Shown piece after piece: positions 52,823-63,323 of a DNA stretch of 64,000 bases (its first letter is position 1; every line of letters begins with the position of its first letter). The stretch lies in assembly GCF_007665395.1 (NCBI RefSeq), contig NZ_VDND01000006.1, forward strand, positions 248,001 to 312,000, in the 5' to 3' direction. The translations under genes and the position numbers were made by a program. The notes below the pieces were generated by a model. The model was given only the letters and a program-made list of their open reading frames with translations, was not told the DNA's origin and made no database searches. This stretch comes from Pseudomonas oryzihabitans (GTDB lineage Bacteria > Pseudomonadota > Gammaproteobacteria > Pseudomonadales > Pseudomonadaceae).

Positions 52823-55800
52823 CTAGGCGCGGGCCCGTTGCCGTTCGGCATACCAGGCTGCGAAGTCCTTGGGCGCCAGGGGCGGACTGAACAGGAAGCC
52901 CTGGCACTGCTGGCAGCCCAGCTTGCGCAGGATGTCCCACTGCTCGGTGGTCTCCACCCCCTCGGCCAGCACGTTCAGGTCCAGGCCATGACCCAGGGCG
53001 ACGATGGCCGCGGCGATGGCCTGGGTGCCGTGGGTACCGCTGTCGCTGCGCAATTCGTGCATGAAGCTCTGGTCGATCTTCAGCTTGTCGAGGGGGAAGC
53101 GCCGCAGGTAGGCCAGCGAGGAGTAGCCGGTGCCGAAATCGTCCACGGCGATGCGCACCCCTAGCGTCTTGAGGGTGGCCAGCGACATCAGTGCCTCCTC
53201 GACGTTGTCCATCAGGGTGCCCTCGGTGATCTCCAGCTCCAAATGCTCGGCGGGCAGGCGGCTGCGCGCCAGGGCGCGGGAGATGGTGCTGGCCAGGTCG
53301 CGCTTGGCGAACTGGCGGGGCGAGATGTTGATCGCCAGGGTATCCAGCTCGAAGCCCGCTTCCAGCCAGCTGTGCATCTGCTGGCAGGCCGTCTCGATGA
53401 TCCAGTCGCCCAGCGGCACGATGAGGCCGGTCTCCTCGGCCAGCGGGATGAACTCGGTGGGCGGGATGAGGCCCAGCTCGGGATCCTGCCAGCGGACCAG
53501 GGCTTCCACGCCGATGGCCTGGGCCGTGTTCACGTTCATCAGCGGCTGATAGTGCAGGACGAAATCGCCCCGCTTGAGCGCCGTGCGCAGCCGCGACTCC
53601 AGGTTGAGGCGCCGTCGCGACTGCTCGGTGAGGGCCTGGGTATAGAAGCGGAAGGTGTCGCGGCCCTGGTCCTTGGCCTGGTGCATGGCGGTATCGGCGT
53701 TGCGGATCAGGTCATCGGCGCTGTCGCCATCGTCGGGGAAGAGGCTGATGCCGATGCTGGCGCTGAGGTAGATGTCGTGGCCGCCCAGGGGAAAGGGCTG
53801 CTCCAGTTTGCCGAGCATCGCCTGGGCGATCTGGGCGGCGAATTCCGGGCGGTCTACCCGTTCGATGATGACCAGGTATTCGTCGCCGCCGAGGCGGGCC
53901 AGGGTGATGTCCTCGCTGAGCAGGGCGCGCAGCCGCGCGGCGAATTCCACCAGCAGTTCGTCGCCCAGGGCGTGGCCATGGCTTTCGTTCACGGTACGGA
54001 AATGGTCGAAGTCGAGGATCAGGACGGCGACCAGGTGTTGCTGGGACTCGGCCAGGGCCAGGGCGTGTTCGAGGTGGGTGCGCGCCAGCAGGCGGTTGGG
54101 CAGGTCGGTCAGCGGATCGTGATGCGCCAGGTGGCTGAGGCGCGCCTCGCTTTCCCGCAGCCGTGTGGTGTCGCTGACCGTGACCGTGTACTGCCGGGTC
54201 TCCCGGGGATAGAGGGTGTCGATGGCGGTCCAGGCGGGAAAGGTGCTGCCATCGACCCGTGGCCAGAGCAGCTCGCCTTCCCAGCGCCCCTCACGGCGCA
54301 CCGTCCGCCACAGCTCGCGGTAGAAGCGCGGGTCCTGGCGCCCGCCGCCGGGCAGGCCCAGGCGCTGCCCGAGCAGGGCGCCTTCCTGGGTACCCAGCAG
54401 CCGGGCGAACGCCGGGTTCACCGCCAGGACCCAGCGGCGCTGGTCGAGCAGCAGCAGCCCATCGCGGCTGTTCTGGAACATCGCCGCGGCCTGGCGCAGG
54501 CTTTCTTCCTGCTGCTTGCGCAGGGTGATGTCCTGGGCGGTGCTGATGAAGTACTGGGGAATGCCGTGGTCGTCGCGGATCAGCCGGGTGGTGACGTTGG
54601 CCCAGACCGGCTGGCCGCTGCGGTGCAGATAGCGTTTCTCCAGGGTGTAGCGATCCTGGCCGGTGTCGACCAGCTGTTTGCGCAGGGCGGCGCCCAGGTC
54701 GCGTTCGTCCGGGTGGGTGACCGCGGCGGCGTCCTTTTGCAGCAATTCCGGTTGCGAGTAGCCGAGCATCTGGCAGAAGTGATGATTGACGCTCAGCCAG
54801 CGGCCTTCCAGGTCGCTGAGCATGATGCCGGTGTAGGCCTGCTCGAAGATGCCACGGTAGCGCGCCTCGCTGGCGCGCTGGGCCTGGACCACGCGCTGTT
54901 GCCGGATCGCCAGCACCGCCAGGCGGGTGAATTCGGTGATCAGCGCCTGGGTTTCCGGTTCGGGGAGGCGCGCCTCGCCGTAGTAGATGCCCAGGGCGCC
55001 GACGGCGCGCTGCTGCTCGTCCTGCAGCGGCAGTGCCCAGGCGCCACGGATGCCGGCCGCCAGGGCCGCCGGCAACAGCGGCTGCCAGGCGGGATCCAGC
55101 TCGACGTCGATGGTGAACACCGGCGCATTGCTGGTGACGGCGCTGCAGCAGCCCTGGTCGTGGCGCTGCCGGGGCACGCTTTCCAGGGCTGCCTGGAAGG
55201 CCGGCGGCAGGCTGGGCGCCGCGGCCACCCGGAGATGTTCGTCCTGGTCGTCCAGCAGCAGGGCGACGCGCATCTCGGGATAGATCCGCTCCAGCCGCAA
55301 GGCGATGCCCTGCTGAATTTCCGCCAGCGGCAGGCCGCTGAGCAGGTCATCGAGGACGTCGCTGCGAGCCTGCTGCAGCTGCTGGGCCTGGTAGTCGTGG
55401 TGGATGTCGGTAAGGGTGCCCTGGATCTCGCCATCCAGGCCCGCCCGCAGCTCCATCTGCATCCAGCGATGACTTTCCACCGACAGTCGCAGCCGTACCA
55501 CGCCGTTCCAGTGCAGGCGTTGGGCCGCGGCGAAGTCGGCCACCAGCTGGCGCAGCCGGGCGCCATCCTGGGGATGGAAGGCCTGGTGCAGCGGCTGGTT
55601 GAGCTGCTGGGTCGCCGGTTGGCCGGTGAGGCTCTCCCAGGCCGGATTGAGAAATTGCCAGCGCCCGCGGTGATCACTGGCGAATACCACCAGTGGCAGG
55701 TGCTGGACCAGCTCGCGATAACGCCGCTGGCTGTCCTGCAGCGCCTGCTCGGCCAACTTGTGGCTGGTGATGTCGACCAGGGCGCCGCGGGTAATCCCGG

Positions 55801-56329
55801 CTTCGTCGAAGTCACTCTGCCAGTTGAGCCAGCGCCAGCTGCCCGTACCGTCGGCGAAGTGCGCGGAGAAATTCAGCGGGCCCTGCATGTGCTGCAGGCG
55901 TTCGAGCATGCTGCGCACATGGTCGCGGTCATCGGCGCGCGCGCAGGCGACGATGGTGGCGAAGTCCAGCGGCTCGCTGGTCGGCGGCTGGTGGAGCATC
56001 ACCAGGCTGCGCTCGGAGCAACGCAGGCGGCCGTCCGGTAAGAGCTGCCAGTCACCAGTGTTGGTCAGCCGCTGGATGAAATCCTGGGTTTCGCGCTGCC
56101 GTTGCAGCGCTTGAATGACGCCTTCCCGCTGCCGGAACTGGCGTTGCATCAGCCAATGGAGCACCAGTGCGGTGAGACTGACGAAGCCCAGGCCCTTGAG
56201 CGTGTGCCAGGAGTAGTGACTCGCCCGCTCGCCGATCAGGGCTTGCAACAGGGCATCGCTGCCGATCACCCAGAGGGCGCTCAGCACCAGGTACGTCAGG
56301 GCAATGCGCGCGGGGGAGGGGAACCGCAT
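52823..56329 (-). CDS. Membrane-bound PAS/GAF sensor with GGDEF and EAL domains
   Basis: An 1168-residue protein: two N-terminal TM helices (about 8-28 and 45-62), PAS domains about 85-195 and 200-320, a GAF domain about 345-480, two more PAS domains about 490-610 and 615-735, then GGDEF about 745-905 and EAL about 910-1160. The diguanylate cyclase motif is GGDEY (residues 814-818), acceptable for activity; the RxxD inhibitory site before it is not seen (SEDI instead). The phosphodiesterase motif EALVRW starts at Glu942 with DDFGTGYSS about 1063 and KLKIDQSF, all intact. It could make or degrade cyclic di-GMP in response to redox, ligand or light-type cues. Divergent from the BON-domain gene. 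Confidence 0.94.
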   Translation of the reverse strand: MRFPSPARIALTYLVLSALWVIGSDALLQALIGERASHYSWHTLKGLGFVSLTALVLHWLMQRQFRQREGVIQALQRQRETQDFIQRLTNTGDWQLLPDGRLRCSERSLVMLHQPPTSEPLDFATIVACARADDRDHVRSMLERLQHMQGPLNFSAHFADGTGSWRWLNWQSDFDEAGITRGALVDITSHKLAEQALQDSQRRYRELVQHLPLVVFASDHRGRWQFLNPAWESLTGQPATQQLNQPLHQAFHPQDGARLRQLVADFAAAQRLHWNGVVRLRLSVESHRWMQMELRAGLDGEIQGTLTDIHHDYQAQQLQQARSDVLDDLLSGLPLAEIQQGIALRLERIYPEMRVALLLDDQDEHLRVAAAPSLPPAFQAALESVPRQRHDQGCCSAVTSNAPVFTIDVELDPAWQPLLPAALAAGIRGAWALPLQDEQQRAVGALGIYYGEARLPEPETQALITEFTRLAVLAIRQQRVVQAQRASEARYRGIFEQAYTGIMLSDLEGRWLSVNHHFCQMLGYSQPELLQKDAAAVTHPDERDLGAALRKQLVDTGQDRYTLEKRYLHRSGQPVWANVTTRLIRDDHGIPQYFISTAQDITLRKQQEESLRQAAAMFQNSRDGLLLLDQRRWVLAVNPAFARLLGTQEGALLGQRLGLPGGGRQDPRFYRELWRTVRREGRWEGELLWPRVDGSTFPAWTAIDTLYPRETRQYTVTVSDTTRLRESEARLSHLAHHDPLTDLPNRLLARTHLEHALALAESQQHLVAVLILDFDHFRTVNESHGHALGDELLVEFAARLRALLSEDITLARLGGDEYLVIIERVDRPEFAAQIAQAMLGKLEQPFPLGGHDIYLSASIGISLFPDDGDSADDLIRNADTAMHQAKDQGRDTFRFYTQALTEQSRRRLNLESRLRTALKRGDFVLHYQPLMNVNTAQAIGVEALVRWQDPELGLIPPTEFIPLAEETGLIVPLGDWIIETACQQMHSWLEAGFELDTLAINISPRQFAKRDLASTISRALARSRLPAEHLELEITEGTLMDNVEEALMSLATLKTLGVRIAVDDFGTGYSSLAYLRRFPLDKLKIDQSFMHELRSDSGTHGTQAIAAAIVALGHGLDLNVLAEGVETTEQWDILRKLGCQQCQGFLFSPPLAPKDFAAWYAERQRARA

Positions 56330-56701
56330 CCCGGATCCTCGATGGCCCGATCGCAGGTGTCGGGTTCAGTTCCGCTTTGACCTGTCGGCGGTGCCGCAGT
56401 TCTGGTCAAGCCCAGCAGAATTGCTGCCTGTTAGGAGCCCTATCCCCCACGGCGGCAACCCGGGTGAAGAGAGCCTTCCAGACCGCCCCGGCAGGGTCAT
56501 CCGATCTCGTGCAAATTACCAGGCCGTTTCGTCACTACCTTGCATTTTGCCCGCCAATCCAAGCGGCTGATTTGATTTAAGTCATTGATATATAACGTCT
56601 TTAATTGTCTTTGGAATTCGGCGCAAGCGTTGCGCTCTACATCTAGGTCGCTGCTGCCAGGACCTGGGCGCAGTACAACCAAGGAAAACAGGAGTCATCT
56701 C
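56330..56701. other. Intergenic region between the GGDEF-EAL gene and the BON-domain gene
   Basis: No gene in 372 bases. The middle, 56550-56630, is AT-rich compared with the rest. For the BON gene, GGAATT (56613-56618) and TCTAC (56636-56640) with a 17-base spacer resemble an AlgU/sigma-E-type promoter; this is a weak match. CGCAA-GCG-TTGCG lies between them. Confidence 0.4.
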
Positions 56702-57061
56702 ATGAAAAAGACTTTCGGTACCTTTGCCCTCGCTGCCGTCACCGCTTCCGTACTGAGCCTGCCGCTGGCCGGCGGTGCCTTCGCTGCCACCAGCCAGAAC
56801 ATGACCCTGGCGGCCAACAACACCGTGGACAAGACCGAAGAAGCCGCGTCCGACACCTGGATCACCAGCAAGGTGAAGGCGTCCTTCCTGGCTGACGAAC
56901 ACATCAAGGGTACTGCCATCAAGGTCGAGACCAACAAAGGCGTCGTCTCCCTGTCCGGTACCGTGGCCACCGAAGCCCAGCGCGACCTGGCGATCAAGGA
57001 AGCCAAGGCGATCAAGGGCGTCAAGGCCGTCTCGGCTGATGCTCTGAAAGCCGCTCAGTAA
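56702..57061 (+). CDS. BON-domain periplasmic protein (OsmY-like)
   Basis: A 119-residue exported protein with a signal peptide (KKTFGTFALAAVTASVLSLP ... GGAFA) and a single BON domain about 45-117: DTWITSKVKASFLADEHIKG, AIKVETNKGVVSLSGTVATE, and AKAIKGVKAVSAD. BON domains are linked to membrane binding; OsmY is osmotically induced and acts as a periplasmic chaperone-like protein. ATG 56702 has AAGGAAAACAGGAG upstream. A possible AlgU-type promoter precedes it. The gene behind it, a PA2169-type protein, is 59 bases downstream, and the two may form a stress operon. Confidence 0.88.
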   Translation: MKKTFGTFALAAVTASVLSLPLAGGAFAATSQNMTLAANNTVDKTEEAASDTWITSKVKASFLADEHIKGTAIKVETNKGVVSLSGTVATEAQRDLAIKEAKAIKGVKAVSADALKAAQ

Positions 57062-57120
57062 TACCCGAGGACGATGGCGGCGCCGTGCGCTGCCATCTCC
57101 CTTCACCCCGGAGAACCGTC

Positions 57121-57573
57121 ATGACCAGCACGACCGAAAACCTCAACGATCTGATCGAGATCGCCCGTGATGGCAAGAATTTCTATGAGCACGCCCTCAC
57201 CGAAGTGAAGAACCCCGAATTGAAGGCGCTCTTCACCGAGATCGCCCAGAGCAAGGCCGAGATCATCAGCGCCTTGAGCAGCCAGGTATCGGCTGCGGGT
57301 GACAAGCCCGCCGAGCAGGGCACCTTCGCCGGCAGCTTCCGCAAGTACTACACCGACGTCAAAACCTCCTTCGCCAGCAAGGAGCGCGAAGAAGTCACCT
57401 ACGTCAGCGAACTGGAAGAGCAGGAAGACCGCCTGCTGCATGCCCTGGAACGCGCCGTCAACGAACACGCCACGCCGGATGCCCAGACCAGTCTGCGCAG
57501 CCAGCTGGAAAAGGCCCGTGCGACCCATGATCGCATGCGTGACCTGAAGCACCGGATGCAAGCCGCCCACTGA
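57121..57573 (+). CDS. PA2169 family four-helix-bundle protein (DUF2383-like)
   Basis: A 150-residue, almost fully helical, Glu/Lys-rich protein. DLIEIARDGKNFYEHALTEV, FRKYYTDVKTSFASKEREEV and YVSELEEQEDRLLHALERAV follow the PA2169/DUF2383 ferritin-like bundle pattern. The function is unknown; relatives are found in stress and anaerobic regulons. ATG 57121 with CCGGAGAACC upstream. It is followed by a strong terminator and is probably co-transcribed with the BON gene. Confidence 0.82.
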   Translation: MTSTTENLNDLIEIARDGKNFYEHALTEVKNPELKALFTEIAQSKAEIISALSSQVSAAGDKPAEQGTFAGSFRKYYTDVKTSFASKEREEVTYVSELEEQEDRLLHALERAVNEHATPDAQTSLRSQLEKARATHDRMRDLKHRMQAAH

Positions 57574-57586
57574 GGCAGCCAGTACG

Positions 57587-57613
57587 AAAAAGCCCCGCCA
57601 AGCGGGGCTTTTT
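57587..57613. terminator. Bidirectional terminator between the PA2169-type gene and acsA
   Basis: AAAAAGCCCCGC and GCGGGGCTTTTTTT flank CAA, giving an 8-bp GC stem with A and T tracts on both sides. It serves both converging genes. Confidence 0.92.
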
Positions 57614-57625
57614 TTCGCGCTGGAT

Positions 57626-59569
57626 TCAGCTCCCGGTCGCGCGATTGAGGCGGGCCTCGATCAGGCTGTCGACCACCGAAGGGTCGGCCAGGGTCGAGGT
57701 ATCGCCCAGACTGTCCAGCTCGTCGCAGGCGATCTTGCGCAGGATGCGTCTCATGATCTTGCCGGAGCGGGTCTTGGGCAGGGCGGGGGCCCACTGCAGG
57801 AATTCCGGCTTGGCGAAGCTGCCGATCTGGTCGGCCACCTGCTGGCGGAGCTGCGCCTTGAGTTCATCGCTCGGCGTCACCCCTCCCTTGGTAGTAACGA
57901 AGGCATAGACCGCCTGGCCCTTGACCTCATGGGGGCAGCCCACCACCGCTGCCTCGGCCACGTCCGGGTGCTCGGTGAGTACGCTCTCCACCTCGGCGGT
58001 GCCGATGCGATGGCCGGAGACGTTGAGCACGTCGTCCACGCGGCCGGTGATCCAGTAGTAGCCGTCCTCGTCCCGCCGGGCACCGTCTCCGGTGAAGTAA
58101 TAACCCGGATAGGCGCTGAAGTAGGTGTCGATCAGCCGCTGGTGATCGCCGTACACGGTACGGATCTGGCTCGGCCAGCTGGCCTTGATCGCCAGCACGC
58201 CACTGCCGGGGCCGTCGATCTCCCGACCCTGCTCGTCGAGCAGCACCGGCTGGACACCAAAGAAGGGCAGGGTGGCCGAGCCAGGCTTCAGGGCCAGGGC
58301 GCCAGGTGGCGGGGCGATGAGGATGCTGCCGGTCTCGGTCTGCCACCAGGTGTCAACGATGGGGCAGCGACCCTCGCCCACCACCCGGTGGTACCACTCC
58401 CAGGCCTCCGGGTTGATCGGCTCGCCGACGCTGCCCAGCAGCTCCAGGCTCTGCCGCGAGGTGCGCTGCACCGGCCCGTCGCCTTCGCGCATCAGGGCGC
58501 GCAGGGCGGTCGGCGCGGTGTAGAAGATGTTGACCTGGTGCTTGTCCACCACCTGCCACAGGCGACTGGCATCCGGGTAGCTCGGCACCCCTTCGAACAT
58601 CAGGGTGGTGGCGCCATTGGCCAGCGGGCCGTAGACGATATAGCTGTGGCCGGTCACCCAGCCGACGTCGGCGGTGCACCAGAAGACCTGGCCTTCGTGG
58701 TAGTCGAACAGATACTTGAAACTCAGGGTGGCGCCCAGCAGGTAGCCCCCGGTGGTGTGCAACACGCCCTTGGGTTTGCCGGTGGAGCCCGAGGTGTAGA
58801 GGATGAACAGCGGGTCCTCGGCGTCCATGGGTTCCGCCGGGCAATCGGCCGCTGCCTCGGCCACCGCCTGGGCATAGGGAAGGTCACGACCCGGCTGGCG
58901 GGCCACCTCGGCGCCGGTGCGCTCGACCAGCACCACGGTGTGGACGTCCGGGCATTTGGCCAGCGCCTTGTCGACATTGGCCTTGAGCGGGACACGCTTG
59001 CCGCCGCGCACGCCCTCGTCGGCGGTGATCACCACCCGGCAATCGGAGTCGAGGATGCGATCGCGCAGCGCCCCCGGCGAGAAGCCACCGAACACCACCG
59101 AGTGCACCGCGCCGATGCGCGCACAGGCCAGCATGGCGTAGGCCGCCTCGGGGATCATCGGCAGGTAGAGGCAGACGCGGTCGCCCTTTTTGACGCCGCG
59201 ATCCTTGAGCACGTTGGCCAGCCGGCAGACGCGTTCGTGCAACTGGCGATAGGTGATGGCCTGGCTGTCGGCCGGATCGTCGCCCTCCCAGAGGATGGCG
59301 GTCTGGTCGCCGCGAGCACCCAGGTGGCGATCGATGCAGTTGTAGGCGACGTTGAGCTGGCCGCCGCTGAACCAGCGGGTACGGCCCTGGCGCAGGTCAC
59401 CGCTATGGACCTCGTCCCAGGTGCGGAACCAGTCGAGCAGGGCGCTGGCCTGTTCGCTCCAGAAGCGCTCCGGCTGCTCCACCGAGCGCTGGTAGAGTTC
59501 GCGGTAACGGGCTTCGTCCAGATGGGTTCGGGCGCTCAGGCGCTCAGGCACGGGGTAGCGTTGGCTCAT
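57626..59569 (-). CDS. acsA: Acetyl-CoA synthetase
   Basis: A 647-residue AMP-forming acyl-CoA synthetase: [17 protein letters not shown], the P-loop [28 protein letters not shown], and [18 protein letters not shown]. The C-terminal [14 protein letters not shown] contains the Lys acetylated by Pat-type enzymes to switch it off. It activates acetate to acetyl-CoA. Length and motifs match Acs. pgi lies upstream on the same strand, 125 bases away, as in P. aeruginosa, but a terminator separates them. Confidence 0.97.
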   Translation of the reverse strand: MSQRYPVPERLSARTHLDEARYRELYQRSVEQPERFWSEQASALLDWFRTWDEVHSGDLRQGRTRWFSGGQLNVAYNCIDRHLGARGDQTAILWEGDDPADSQAITYRQLHERVCRLANVLKDRGVKKGDRVCLYLPMIPEAAYAMLACARIGAVHSVVFGGFSPGALRDRILDSDCRVVITADEGVRGGKRVPLKANVDKALAKCPDVHTVVLVERTGAEVARQPGRDLPYAQAVAEAAADCPAEPMDAEDPLFILYTSGSTGKPKGVLHTTGGYLLGATLSFKYLFDYHEGQVFWCTADVGWVTGHSYIVYGPLANGATTLMFEGVPSYPDASRLWQVVDKHQVNIFYTAPTALRALMREGDGPVQRTSRQSLELLGSVGEPINPEAWEWYHRVVGEGRCPIVDTWWQTETGSILIAPPPGALALKPGSATLPFFGVQPVLLDEQGREIDGPGSGVLAIKASWPSQIRTVYGDHQRLIDTYFSAYPGYYFTGDGARRDEDGYYWITGRVDDVLNVSGHRIGTAEVESVLTEHPDVAEAAVVGCPHEVKGQAVYAFVTTKGGVTPSDELKAQLRQQVADQIGSFAKPEFLQWAPALPKTRSGKIMRRILRKIACDELDSLGDTSTLADPSVVDSLIEARLNRATGS

Positions 59570-59651
59570 GGCCGGCTCCTTCTTGGTGTTGTTGTGCTCC
59601 TAGTTTAGGCCGCGGAATGCGAGGCGGGGTTCAGCCAGACCCTAAAACGAA

Positions 59652-59676
59652 AAAAGCGCCGCATGGCGGCGCTTTT
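59652..59676 (-). terminator. Terminator of pgi
   Basis: AAAAGCGCCGC and GCGGCGCTTTT flank ATG, an 11-bp stem with T-tract on the minus strand 18 bases after the pgi stop. Confidence 0.85.
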
Positions 59677-59694
59677 CGCTGACAGCGAGGGCGA

Positions 59695-61359
59695 TCAGCC
59701 GCGGTGACGACCGCGGAAGTAATCGATCAGGCCCTGGGTGGAGCCATCGTCGGCCTTGCCTTCGCTGCGCCCGATGATGTGCTGGTAGACGTCCTTGCCC
59801 AGCTCCTTGCCCAGCTCGACGCCCCACTGGTCGAAGCAGTTGATGCCCCAGATGACGCTCTGCACGAACACCTTGTGCTCGTACAGAGCCACCAGTGCCC
59901 CCAGGCGCCGCGGCGAGATGCGTTCCAGCACCAGGGTGTTGCTCGGACGATTGCCCGGGATCACCTTGTGCGGCGCCAGCTTGGCGATCTCGGCCTCGCC
60001 CAGGCCCTTCTCGCGCAGCTCGGTCTCGGCTTCTTCGCGGGTTTTGCCCAGCATCAGCGCCTGGCTCTGCGACAGGCAGTTGGCATACAGCCATTGCTGG
60101 TGATCGGCCACCGGGTTGTGGCTCACCACCGGGACGATGAAGTCGCCGGGGATCAGCTGGGTGCCCTGGTGCAGCAACTGGTGGTAGGCGTGCTGACCGT
60201 TGCAGCCGACGCCACCCCAGATCACCGGGCCGGTCTCCATGCTCACCGGCGAGCCGTCCTGGCGCACGCTCTTGCCGTTGGATTCCATGTCCAGCTGCTG
60301 CAGGTGCTTCACGAAGTTACGCAGGTGGTGGTCGTAGGGCAGGATGGCGTGGCTGGTGGCGCCCCAGAAGTTGCCGTACCAGACCCCCAGCAGGCCCAGC
60401 AGCACCGGCATGTTCTCCTCGAAGGGGGCGCTGGTGAAGTGCTGGTCCATGGCGTAGGCGCCGGCCAGCAGGTCCTTGAAGTTGGACATGCCGATGGCCA
60501 GGGCGATGGGCAGGCCGATGGCCGACCACAGCGAATAGCGGCCGCCGACCCAGTCCCACATGGGGAAGATGTTCTCTTCGGCGATGCCGAATTCCACCGC
60601 CACCTTGACGTTGCTCGAGACCGCGATGAAGTGCTTGTGCAGCTCCGGCTCGGGGCAGCCCTGGGCCAGGCACCAGGCGCGGGCGGCCTGGGCGTTCTTC
60701 AGCGTTTCCAGGGTACCGAAGGACTTGGAGGAGACGATGAACAGGGTGGTGTCGGCGGCCAGCTTGGAGGTGACCTCGCGGAATTCGCTGCCGTCGATGT
60801 TGGCCAGGTAGTGGCAACGCACGCCGCGCTGGGTGAAGGGGACCAGCGCCTCGGACACCAGTTGCGGACCGAGGAAGGAGCCACCGATGCCGATGTTCAC
60901 CACGTCGGTGATGGGCTTCTCGGTGTAGCCGCGCCACAGGCCATTGTGGATGCGGGTGACCAGCTCGGTCATCTGGTTCAGGACCCGATGCACCTCGGGC
61001 ATGATGTCCTGGCCATCGATCTGCACACTGTCACCCACCGGACGACGCAGCGCGGTATGCAGCGCGGGGCGGTGCTCGGACGAGTTGACGTAGGCGCCGT
61101 CGAACAGGGTGCGGATGGCCCCTTCCAGACCCGCTTCACGGGCCAGGTTCACCAGCAGCTCGCGGGTCTGCTCGGTGATGAGGTTCTTGGAGTAGTCGAG
61201 GAACAGACCGCTGCTGCTCAGGGAAAAGCGCTTGAAACGCTGCGGATCGGCGGCGAAGGCATCGCGCATGCGGAAGTTCTGCATGGCCTTGCGGTGATCC
61301 TGCAACGCTTTCCAGGAGGCGAGCTGGGTCACATCGAGGGGCTGTTGGAAGTACTCCAT
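59695..61359 (-). CDS. pgi: Glucose-6-phosphate isomerase
   Basis: A 554-residue phosphoglucose isomerase: [29 protein letters not shown] (substrate phosphate site), [20 protein letters not shown], and [19 protein letters not shown] with the catalytic residues around [13 protein letters not shown]. It interconverts glucose-6-phosphate and fructose-6-phosphate. The frame is open earlier, but ATG 61359 gives the family start [16 protein letters not shown]. In P. aeruginosa panD sits between panC and pgi; here the gap is only 181 bases. Confidence 0.97.
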   Translation of the reverse strand: MEYFQQPLDVTQLASWKALQDHRKAMQNFRMRDAFAADPQRFKRFSLSSSGLFLDYSKNLITEQTRELLVNLAREAGLEGAIRTLFDGAYVNSSEHRPALHTALRRPVGDSVQIDGQDIMPEVHRVLNQMTELVTRIHNGLWRGYTEKPITDVVNIGIGGSFLGPQLVSEALVPFTQRGVRCHYLANIDGSEFREVTSKLAADTTLFIVSSKSFGTLETLKNAQAARAWCLAQGCPEPELHKHFIAVSSNVKVAVEFGIAEENIFPMWDWVGGRYSLWSAIGLPIALAIGMSNFKDLLAGAYAMDQHFTSAPFEENMPVLLGLLGVWYGNFWGATSHAILPYDHHLRNFVKHLQQLDMESNGKSVRQDGSPVSMETGPVIWGGVGCNGQHAYHQLLHQGTQLIPGDFIVPVVSHNPVADHQQWLYANCLSQSQALMLGKTREEAETELREKGLGEAEIAKLAPHKVIPGNRPSNTLVLERISPRRLGALVALYEHKVFVQSVIWGINCFDQWGVELGKELGKDVYQHIIGRSEGKADDGSTQGLIDYFRGRHRG

Positions 61360-61473
61360 GGGTAGGCTTTTCCTTGGTGGCTCTTGTTTGCTGTTGTGCC
61401 CCACAAGCCGGTGGCTTGCAAGAGAAAGTCGGCGGCCGCGAGACGCCCGGCACGGCGATGCGCTTCGAGCATG

Positions 61474-61498
61474 AAAAAGCCCGGTATGTTCCGGGCTT
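61474..61498 (-). terminator. Terminator of the panBC operon
   Basis: On the minus strand AAGCCCGG and CCGGGCTT pair around AACATA and are followed by TTTTT. It lies 43 bases after the panC stop. Confidence 0.85.
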
Positions 61499-61540
61499 CC
61501 AGGGTGTGGGCGGGCTTGGATGAGCTAACCGGCGGTTGCA

Positions 61541-62398
61541 TCACACTCGGGGCCTGCGGCGAAAGCTCAGGTTGTCGATCAAACGGGTCTGGCCGAGATA
61601 GGCCGCCACCAGCAGGACCAGCTCGGTGGAGTCCGGTGCGGCCGGTTGCAGGCTCAGCTGTTGGCGCAGCTCCAGATAGTCCACCTTAAGCCCCTGATCT
61701 TGCAATTCCGCGACACCGGCGGCCAGGATCGGCTCGACCGCCGCGCCGGCGGCCAGCTGGTCGGCGAGACGCCTGAGCAGGCCGTACAGGCAGGGCGCAC
61801 TGGCCCGCTCGCGGTCGTCGAGATAGCCGTTGCGCGACGACAGCGCCAGGCCGTCGGTGGCCCTTACCGTCGGCTGGGCGACGATCTCGATGGGCATGTC
61901 CAGGTCCTGGACCAGCTTGCGGATCACCGCCAGCTGCTGGTAGTCCTTCTCGCCGAACACCGCCACGTCCGGCTGGGCCATCTGGAACAGCTTGGTGACC
62001 ACCGTCGCCACGCCCTCGAAATGGCCCGGGCGCCGGGCGCCACAGAGGCCCTCGGACACCAGGGGTACGTTCACCCGGGTCAAGCCGTCCATGCCCTGCG
62101 GATACATCTCCTGCACCGCCGGGGCGAACAGCAGGTCGCAGTGGGCCTCGTGCAGTTGGCGACTGTCTTCCGCGAGGGTCCGTGGATAGGTGGCCAGATC
62201 CTCGGTGGGACCGAATTGCAGCGGATTGACGAAGATGCTCGCCACCACGAAGTCGGCGTGGCGGCGGGCGGTTTCGACCAGGGCGATATGCCCGGCGTGC
62301 AGGTTGCCCATGGTGGGTACCAGGCCGATGCGCAGGCCCTGGCGGCGCGCCGCGGCAACGGCGACGCGCAGTTCGCGGACGCTATGGACCGTCTTCAT
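61541..62398 (-). CDS. panC: Pantothenate synthetase
   Basis: A 285-residue ATP-dependent ligase: [19 protein letters not shown] (HIGH-like), [53 protein letters not shown] and [12 protein letters not shown] (KMSKS-like). It joins pantoate and beta-alanine to pantothenate. ATG 62398 gives the standard [11 protein letters not shown]; it overlaps the panB stop by 4 bases, so the two are coupled. panD is not adjacent. Confidence 0.97.
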   Translation of the reverse strand: MKTVHSVRELRVAVAAARRQGLRIGLVPTMGNLHAGHIALVETARRHADFVVASIFVNPLQFGPTEDLATYPRTLAEDSRQLHEAHCDLLFAPAVQEMYPQGMDGLTRVNVPLVSEGLCGARRPGHFEGVATVVTKLFQMAQPDVAVFGEKDYQQLAVIRKLVQDLDMPIEIVAQPTVRATDGLALSSRNGYLDDRERASAPCLYGLLRRLADQLAAGAAVEPILAAGVAELQDQGLKVDYLELRQQLSLQPAAPDSTELVLLVAAYLGQTRLIDNLSFRRRPRV

Positions 62399-63195
62399 GC
62401 GGAGAATCCATGTTCGGGGGCGGGGAAGCTGCCATCCTTGACGGCGGCGACGTAGGCGGAAAGGGCCGCCTGGATGCTGTCCTGGCCGGCCATGAAGTTG
62501 CGCACGAACTTGGGCGTGCGGCCGCGCAGCGCCAGGCCGAGCATGTCGTGCAGCACCAGCACCTGGCCATCGGTGGCGGCCCCGGCGCCGATGCCGATCA
62601 CCGGCACCCGGGCGGCCCGGGTGATCTCCTCCGCCAGCGCTGAGGGCACGCATTCGAGCAGCAGCATGGCGGCGCCCGCGGCTTCCAGTTCCTTGGCTGC
62701 GTCGCGCAGCTGCTGGGCGCGCTGCGGATCGCGCCCCTGCACCTTGAAGCCGCCGAAGACGTTGACCGACTGGGGCGTCAGGCCCAGGTGGGCGCAGACC
62801 GGCACGCCATTGGCGGCCAGGCGCCGTATTGGTTCGGCCAGCCAGGCGTCGCCCTCGAGCTTGACCATCTGGGCACCGGCCTGCATCAGCCGGCCGGCGC
62901 TGGTCAGGGTCTGTTCCAGGGTGGCGTAGGTCATGAACGACAGGTCGGCGACGATGAAGGCCCCGGCGTGGCCGCGTTTGACGCAGGCGGTGTGGTAGAC
63001 CATGTCGTCCAGGGTCACCGGCAGGGTGCTGTCGTGGCCCTGCAGCACCATGCCCAGCGAATCGCCGATGAGCAGCATCTCGACGCCGGCCTGGCTGGCG
63101 GCCTGGGCGAAGGTGGCATCGTAGGCGGTCAGCATGGCGATCTTCTCGCCGCGCTGCTTGAGGCCCTGAAGGGTCGTGAGGCTGATATCAGGCAT
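62395..63195 (-). CDS. panB: 3-methyl-2-oxobutanoate hydroxymethyltransferase
   Basis: A 266-residue TIM-barrel enzyme: [40 protein letters not shown] (Mg2+ site), [15 protein letters not shown], and [20 protein letters not shown]. It makes ketopantoate from ketoisovalerate and methylene-tetrahydrofolate. ATG 63195 gives the family N-terminus. It follows folK by 128 bases on the same strand, in the order pcnB-folK-panB-panC. Confidence 0.97.
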   Translation of the reverse strand: MPDISLTTLQGLKQRGEKIAMLTAYDATFAQAASQAGVEMLLIGDSLGMVLQGHDSTLPVTLDDMVYHTACVKRGHAGAFIVADLSFMTYATLEQTLTSAGRLMQAGAQMVKLEGDAWLAEPIRRLAANGVPVCAHLGLTPQSVNVFGGFKVQGRDPQRAQQLRDAAKELEAAGAAMLLLECVPSALAEEITRAARVPVIGIGAGAATDGQVLVLHDMLGLALRGRTPKFVRNFMAGQDSIQAALSAYVAAVKDGSFPAPEHGFSA

Positions 63196-63271
63196 GCAAA
63201 GGTCCTCATGGGACGGCGCTATGGTTATTGTCTGGGCGCCGCGGGCGCGGGATGGCCGCGCGAAAACGGCT

Positions 63272-63303
63272 GCTATAGTCCCGGCGCATCCGGCACAAGT
63301 CAA
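63272..63303 (-). promoter_or_regulatory. Possible panB promoter
   Basis: The minus strand reads TTGACT (63298-63303) as -35 and TATAGC (63272-63277) as -10, but the spacer is 20 bp. GACTAT (63275-63280) gives 17 bp with a weaker -10. The gap between folK and panB is otherwise featureless. Confidence 0.35.
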
Positions 63304-63323
63304 TGACCGTTGTTACCGCCGTG

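Noticed and set aside
53243..56041. A 932-codon plus-strand frame opposite the GGDEF-EAL gene
   Set aside because: Mirror frame in G+C-rich DNA; the minus-strand product has eight recognisable domains.
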